In this document: piece after piece, positions 36,089 to 38,988 of the stretch
How positions within the stretch are numbered: the first letter of the stretch is position 1
Layout of the letters: each line of letters starts with the position of its first letter
NCBI GenBank assembly: GCA_963575745.1
Contig: CAUYUJ010008628.1
Span: forward strand, 1 to 38,988
Reading direction: 5' to 3'
DNA from: Prorocentrum cordatum
Lineage: Eukaryota; Sar; Dinophyceae; Prorocentrales; Prorocentraceae
DNA: 38,988 nucleotides
Position numbers and translations under genes: made by a program
The notes under the pieces: model-generated
Databases searched by the model: none
What the model was told of the DNA's origin: nothing
What the model saw: the letters and a program-made list of their open reading frames with translations, nothing else

Positions 36089-36654
36089 TATAGACCGATT
36101 AAATTTCTAATTGGAATAGGTGGTGGACTTCAGAACTGTAGTGACGCAGGGAGGTAACATGTAGGTAAGAGGCCTCGGCTTGGACAGAGGTATCGTTGCA
36201 AGTTTCCTTGCGGCACTGCGTAACCGAAAACGGCCGAGCATAAACCCCCAGGGAGAATAAAGTTCGGCGGCGACTGTGTGATAATAAAAGTTGCCCGCCA
36301 GGACCAGCATAAAGATGTTAACAGAGGAACCAAAACCGATATCTTGAGACATCCTTGGCTTTTTGTCCTCTTTGGGAAATCCTCAACAATGGCTTGTCTC
36401 GCTTGAGACATCCTCGACAAGATTTGAACACATATGAAAAGAGAGAAAGAGAAGAAACGAGCAGGAGAAGGAGAGGAGAAGGAGGAAGCAACAATCCACA
36501 GCTCAAAACCTATTCGATTTTATATGTAAGCGCTTAACGGAAATTCGGATGTTCATCTGCTCGTGTAGGGTAGATCATATGCCTCGCTTTCCCAGGATAG
36601 TCAACCACAGCGATAAAAGAAAAGTTCAAGGGGCACGGAAAGAAGGAGAAAGGT

Positions 36655-36812
36655 TGACAGAGAGAAAGAAAGAGAAAAATAAAGACAGACAGAGGACAGA
36701 TAGAGCAACACAGAGAAAGAGAGAAAGAGGTTGAGAAACAAAAAAGTATATATATATAGAAAGAGAGGGAGAGAGAGAGAGACGGAGAGAGAGAGAGAGA
36801 AAGAGGAGAGAG
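36655..36812. repeat. (AG)n purine tract
   Basis: AGAGAG and AAAGAGAG runs between the two 126-bp blocks, with a short (TA)n near 36747-36757. Confidence 0.9.
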
Positions 36813-36974
36813 GACTATGAGAAGATGGAAGAAAAATCCAAAATTCAAAACTTATTAGATTGAATTTATAAGCGCTTAATGGGAATTAGAATTTTCATCT
36901 GCTCGTGTAGGGTGGTTCATCTGCCTCGTTTTCCCCGGATAATCATACACAACGATAAACAACTTCAGGGCGCC

Positions 36975-37015
36975 AAGGGGAGGAGGAGGAGGATGAGGAG
37001 GAGAGGAGAAGGAGA
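36975..37015. repeat. Short (GGA)n tract
   Basis: GGA triplets with ATGA and GAGAA interruptions. Confidence 0.85.
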
Positions 37016-37129
37016 CATCCTTAAGAAACGTACTGTTTCGCTCGAGACGTCCTTTAGTGTATGCTTGTTTCGCTTGAGACATCCTCGATTGTATGCTTGT
37101 TTCGCTTGATGTTGCTATCTCAACATAAG

Positions 37130-38449
37130 AAGGAAGTAACCTCGATGGCGAACTTTTCGCGGTGATAATGACGTTCGGCCTCCGCGCCCCCGCGCCCCTG
37201 ACCAAACTATTATTGGCCGTGGATAATCAGTTATTATGTGCATAGGGGGTACATTATCATCGTGGGTATGGGGTTAGTTATATACATTCCTCTGCACAAA
37301 CCCACTGCACCGTGATGCTCCACCATATCCGTAGTCCACCAGATAGTGCCGTGGATGATGAGGAGTGGAGCAAGAGCTGACCACCATAGGCCAGCTCCGC
37401 TACCAAAATTGAAGGGGGCTGGGAGGCCCAGCCAGCAAGCTCCCGCTCTGTTGTACCGTGCCAACGATAGTCCCAGTAGGAGAGGATGTGCCATCTCAAG
37501 CAGTAGGAATATCCTCTTGGTCTCGGTAGCGATTGTGTGCCTCGCAGCGAGGCACAGTCATATTTGGGCGGCCGGCGCGATCGGGGGTCGATGCCCCCCC
37601 CCTTCGTGGGCCACTCCCCCTGCCCGGTCGGCGCTCCCGATCCGACGGGCATGCCGGGCGTGACCCGAGGCGCCCAGCGCGCCCTCTCGGAAGGACCTCC
37701 GTGCCCCAGGAGGGCTCTTGGCGAGGCGCAGAGAACCTCTCGGACCCAGTATATCGGGCATCCCTGGACCAAGGCTCCCCTGTCGATTGTCTGGACACCC
37801 GGGATCAATACGGAAAGCATGCGCACGAGGACCAACAGCGAATGTGGTCCAAAACTGGCGGCGGCCGCTGTTGGGCAGGCGACTCTGTCTCAAATGGACA
37901 GCCGTCCGCGGCGACGCCGACAGCACATCCTGTTCAAACTTTTCAAGAATTGATGTTGGCCGCGCGCAGAAGGGGGGGGGGGTTAGGGGCAGAGATTATT
38001 TAAGGCTGCTGCTTCTTGGAAGGCGCCGGCCTGACAGTTACAGACAAGACCCGCGCCCTCTGAGAGGACAGGGTGCTTCTGAGACGCCTCCCCCCTCCCC
38101 CTTCCCCTGTGGCCGATGATCTTGGACATCGTATCCATCGCGTCTGTGCCCACTTCGGTCTCCTCTGTCGTTGCCAGCTCCCCCCCGCCTTGCAATCGCT
38201 CGGACGTCCAGTCCGTGTGCATCTATCGGTTTCGTGCGTGTATTTTTCTCGCCAAATGATCCAGGGTGCTCCTCGATTGACTGGCCGCACAAGAACCCCT
38301 AATGAACCCTTTGAGGGGGCCTAAGTTAGGAGGGCCAGAACCATCGGGGCTTGAGGGTCTGTTCTGACGACGTGCCAGGCCAAACCGCCCAGACGTATGA
38401 TCCCTAATTGAAGACGGGGACCTCAGTGAGGCCACGTCTCTGCATCGTG
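37130..38449. other. Gene-free stretch at the right end
   Basis: No gene is recognised. A minus-strand frame at 37234-37494 (MAHPLLLGLSLARYNRAG...) is hydrophobic in part but has no family signature. It contains the R3 repeat copy at 38195-38279. Confidence 0.5.
38195..38279. repeat. Dispersed repeat R3, copy 2
   Basis: Homologous in direct orientation to 24185-24268. Confidence 0.8.
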
Positions 38450-38857
38450 CTATCAGGGTTCAGGGTCCTTCTGCTCTCGGTCATCGATGGTCCTCGCGTG
38501 CTTGCGCCTTCGGCCGCGCTGCATGCCAGGCGCTGTAGTCAAGGCCCGAGAAGGAGGAGGAGGAGGAGGAGGAGGAGGAGGAGGAGGAGGAGGACGACGA
38601 GAAGGAGGACGAGGAGGAGGAGGCTGATGAGGGGAGTAGGAGGAGGAGGAGGAGGAGGAGGAGGAGGAGGGGGAGGGGAGAGAGGAGGAGGAGGAGATGA
38701 GGGGGGAGTACGAGGAGGCGGAGGAGCAGGAGGAGAGGAGGAGGCGGACGAGGAGAGGGAGGAGGACGAGGGCGGGGAGATGACGAGGAGGAGGACGAGG
38801 AGGAGGAGGCTATCAGGGCTCAGGGCCCTTCTGCTCTCAGTCCTCGATGGCCCTCGC
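38450..38857. repeat. (GGA)n tract flanked by 48-bp direct repeats
   Basis: CTATCAGGG.TCAGGG.CCTTCTGCTCTC.GTC.TCGATGG starts at 38450 and again at 38810. Between them, 38549-38809 is a 260-bp (GGA)n tract. The arrangement repeats that at 1-738, where unique DNA also alternates with purine tracts. Confidence 0.9.
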
Positions 38858-38988
38858 CGAGGACAAACAAATCACGCACGTCGGCGCGTTGCCGAGGCGC
38901 TCGCGGCGCGCCTCGGTCGTCCGCCCCGCGCGGGCGGGGAGGGCCGTGCCCGGCCCCCGGCGGCGATCCGTGGGCGCCTCGGCGTCGG

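Larger units (their letters stand above)
36342..37129. repeat. Tandem repeat region upstream of the Gag remnant
   Basis: A 126-bp block at 36491-36616 recurs at 36831-36958 (offset 342), sharing AAGCGCTTAA, TCATCTGCTCGTGTAGGGT and ACGATAAA-type words. CGCTTGAGACATCC-like 14-mers occur at 36400, 37039 and 37071, with partial ones at 36342 and 37103. The end at 37112-37129 is a TGTTG..CAACA hairpin. This could be LTR-derived, but no matching 3' LTR was found. Confidence 0.7.

Noticed and set aside
37234-37494. Small membrane protein on the minus strand
   Set aside because: It is moderately hydrophobic, but there is no family signature, no leader relic and overlapping alternative frames.

Overview
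This window is nuclear DNA of a dinoflagellate. The most decisive evidence is relics of the dinoflagellate trans-spliced leader (core GTAGCCATTTTGGCTCAAG). Four perfect-to-near-perfect tandem 15-nt units sit at 30173-30232 (minus strand), and single decayed copies lie just upstream of three other minus-strand genes (19579-19600, 15238-15258, 13447-13467). Other support: candidate introns with GC/GA/GT donors and AG|G acceptors, high GC, huge (GGA)n/(TCC)n tracts, dense MITEs and palindromes, and coding families typical of dinoflagellates. Species is not determined; a large-genome free-living form such as Prorocentrum would fit (inference).

Every coding region I can support is on the minus strand, so the layout is best read from high to low coordinates. 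37.1-31.9 kb: tandem repeats, then a decayed Ty1/copia-like Gag with a CCHC zinc knuckle interrupted by a stop, then a degenerate tail. This tail and the Gag are peppered with at least ten 14-nt GC hairpins that often read as A-G-x-P-A. 30.2-26.3 kb: a full-length non-LTR retrotransposon ORF (endonuclease, reverse transcriptase, apparently circularly permuted RNase H) headed by the spliced-leader relic array. 26.3-19.6 kb: no convincing gene; several MITEs, dispersed repeats and GC-rich islands. 19.5-16.2 kb: a two-exon gene of unknown function with a spliced-leader relic. 15.2-14.5 kb: a small unknown gene with a relic. 13.4-11.4 kb: a two-exon unknown gene whose intron is an in-frame (TCC)n tract. 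10.8-8.7 kb: an apparently intact DDE-transposase-like gene. 6.5-2.7 kb: part of a choline transporter-like (SLC44/CTL) gene in at least five exons, with introns filled by MITEs, palindromes and microsatellites. 2.7-0 kb: repeats, including a 436-bp-period duplication.

The genes do not form a pathway. The window reads as a stack of retroposed cDNAs and mobile elements around one recognisable cellular gene (the choline transporter-like protein), all in one direction, which is usual for dinoflagellate gene clusters. The most noteworthy items are the spliced-leader relics as a record of repeated retroposition, the RNase H domain order in the LINE, the hairpin family inside the retroelement remnant, and a MITE family with TA target sites (five complete copies and one fragment).
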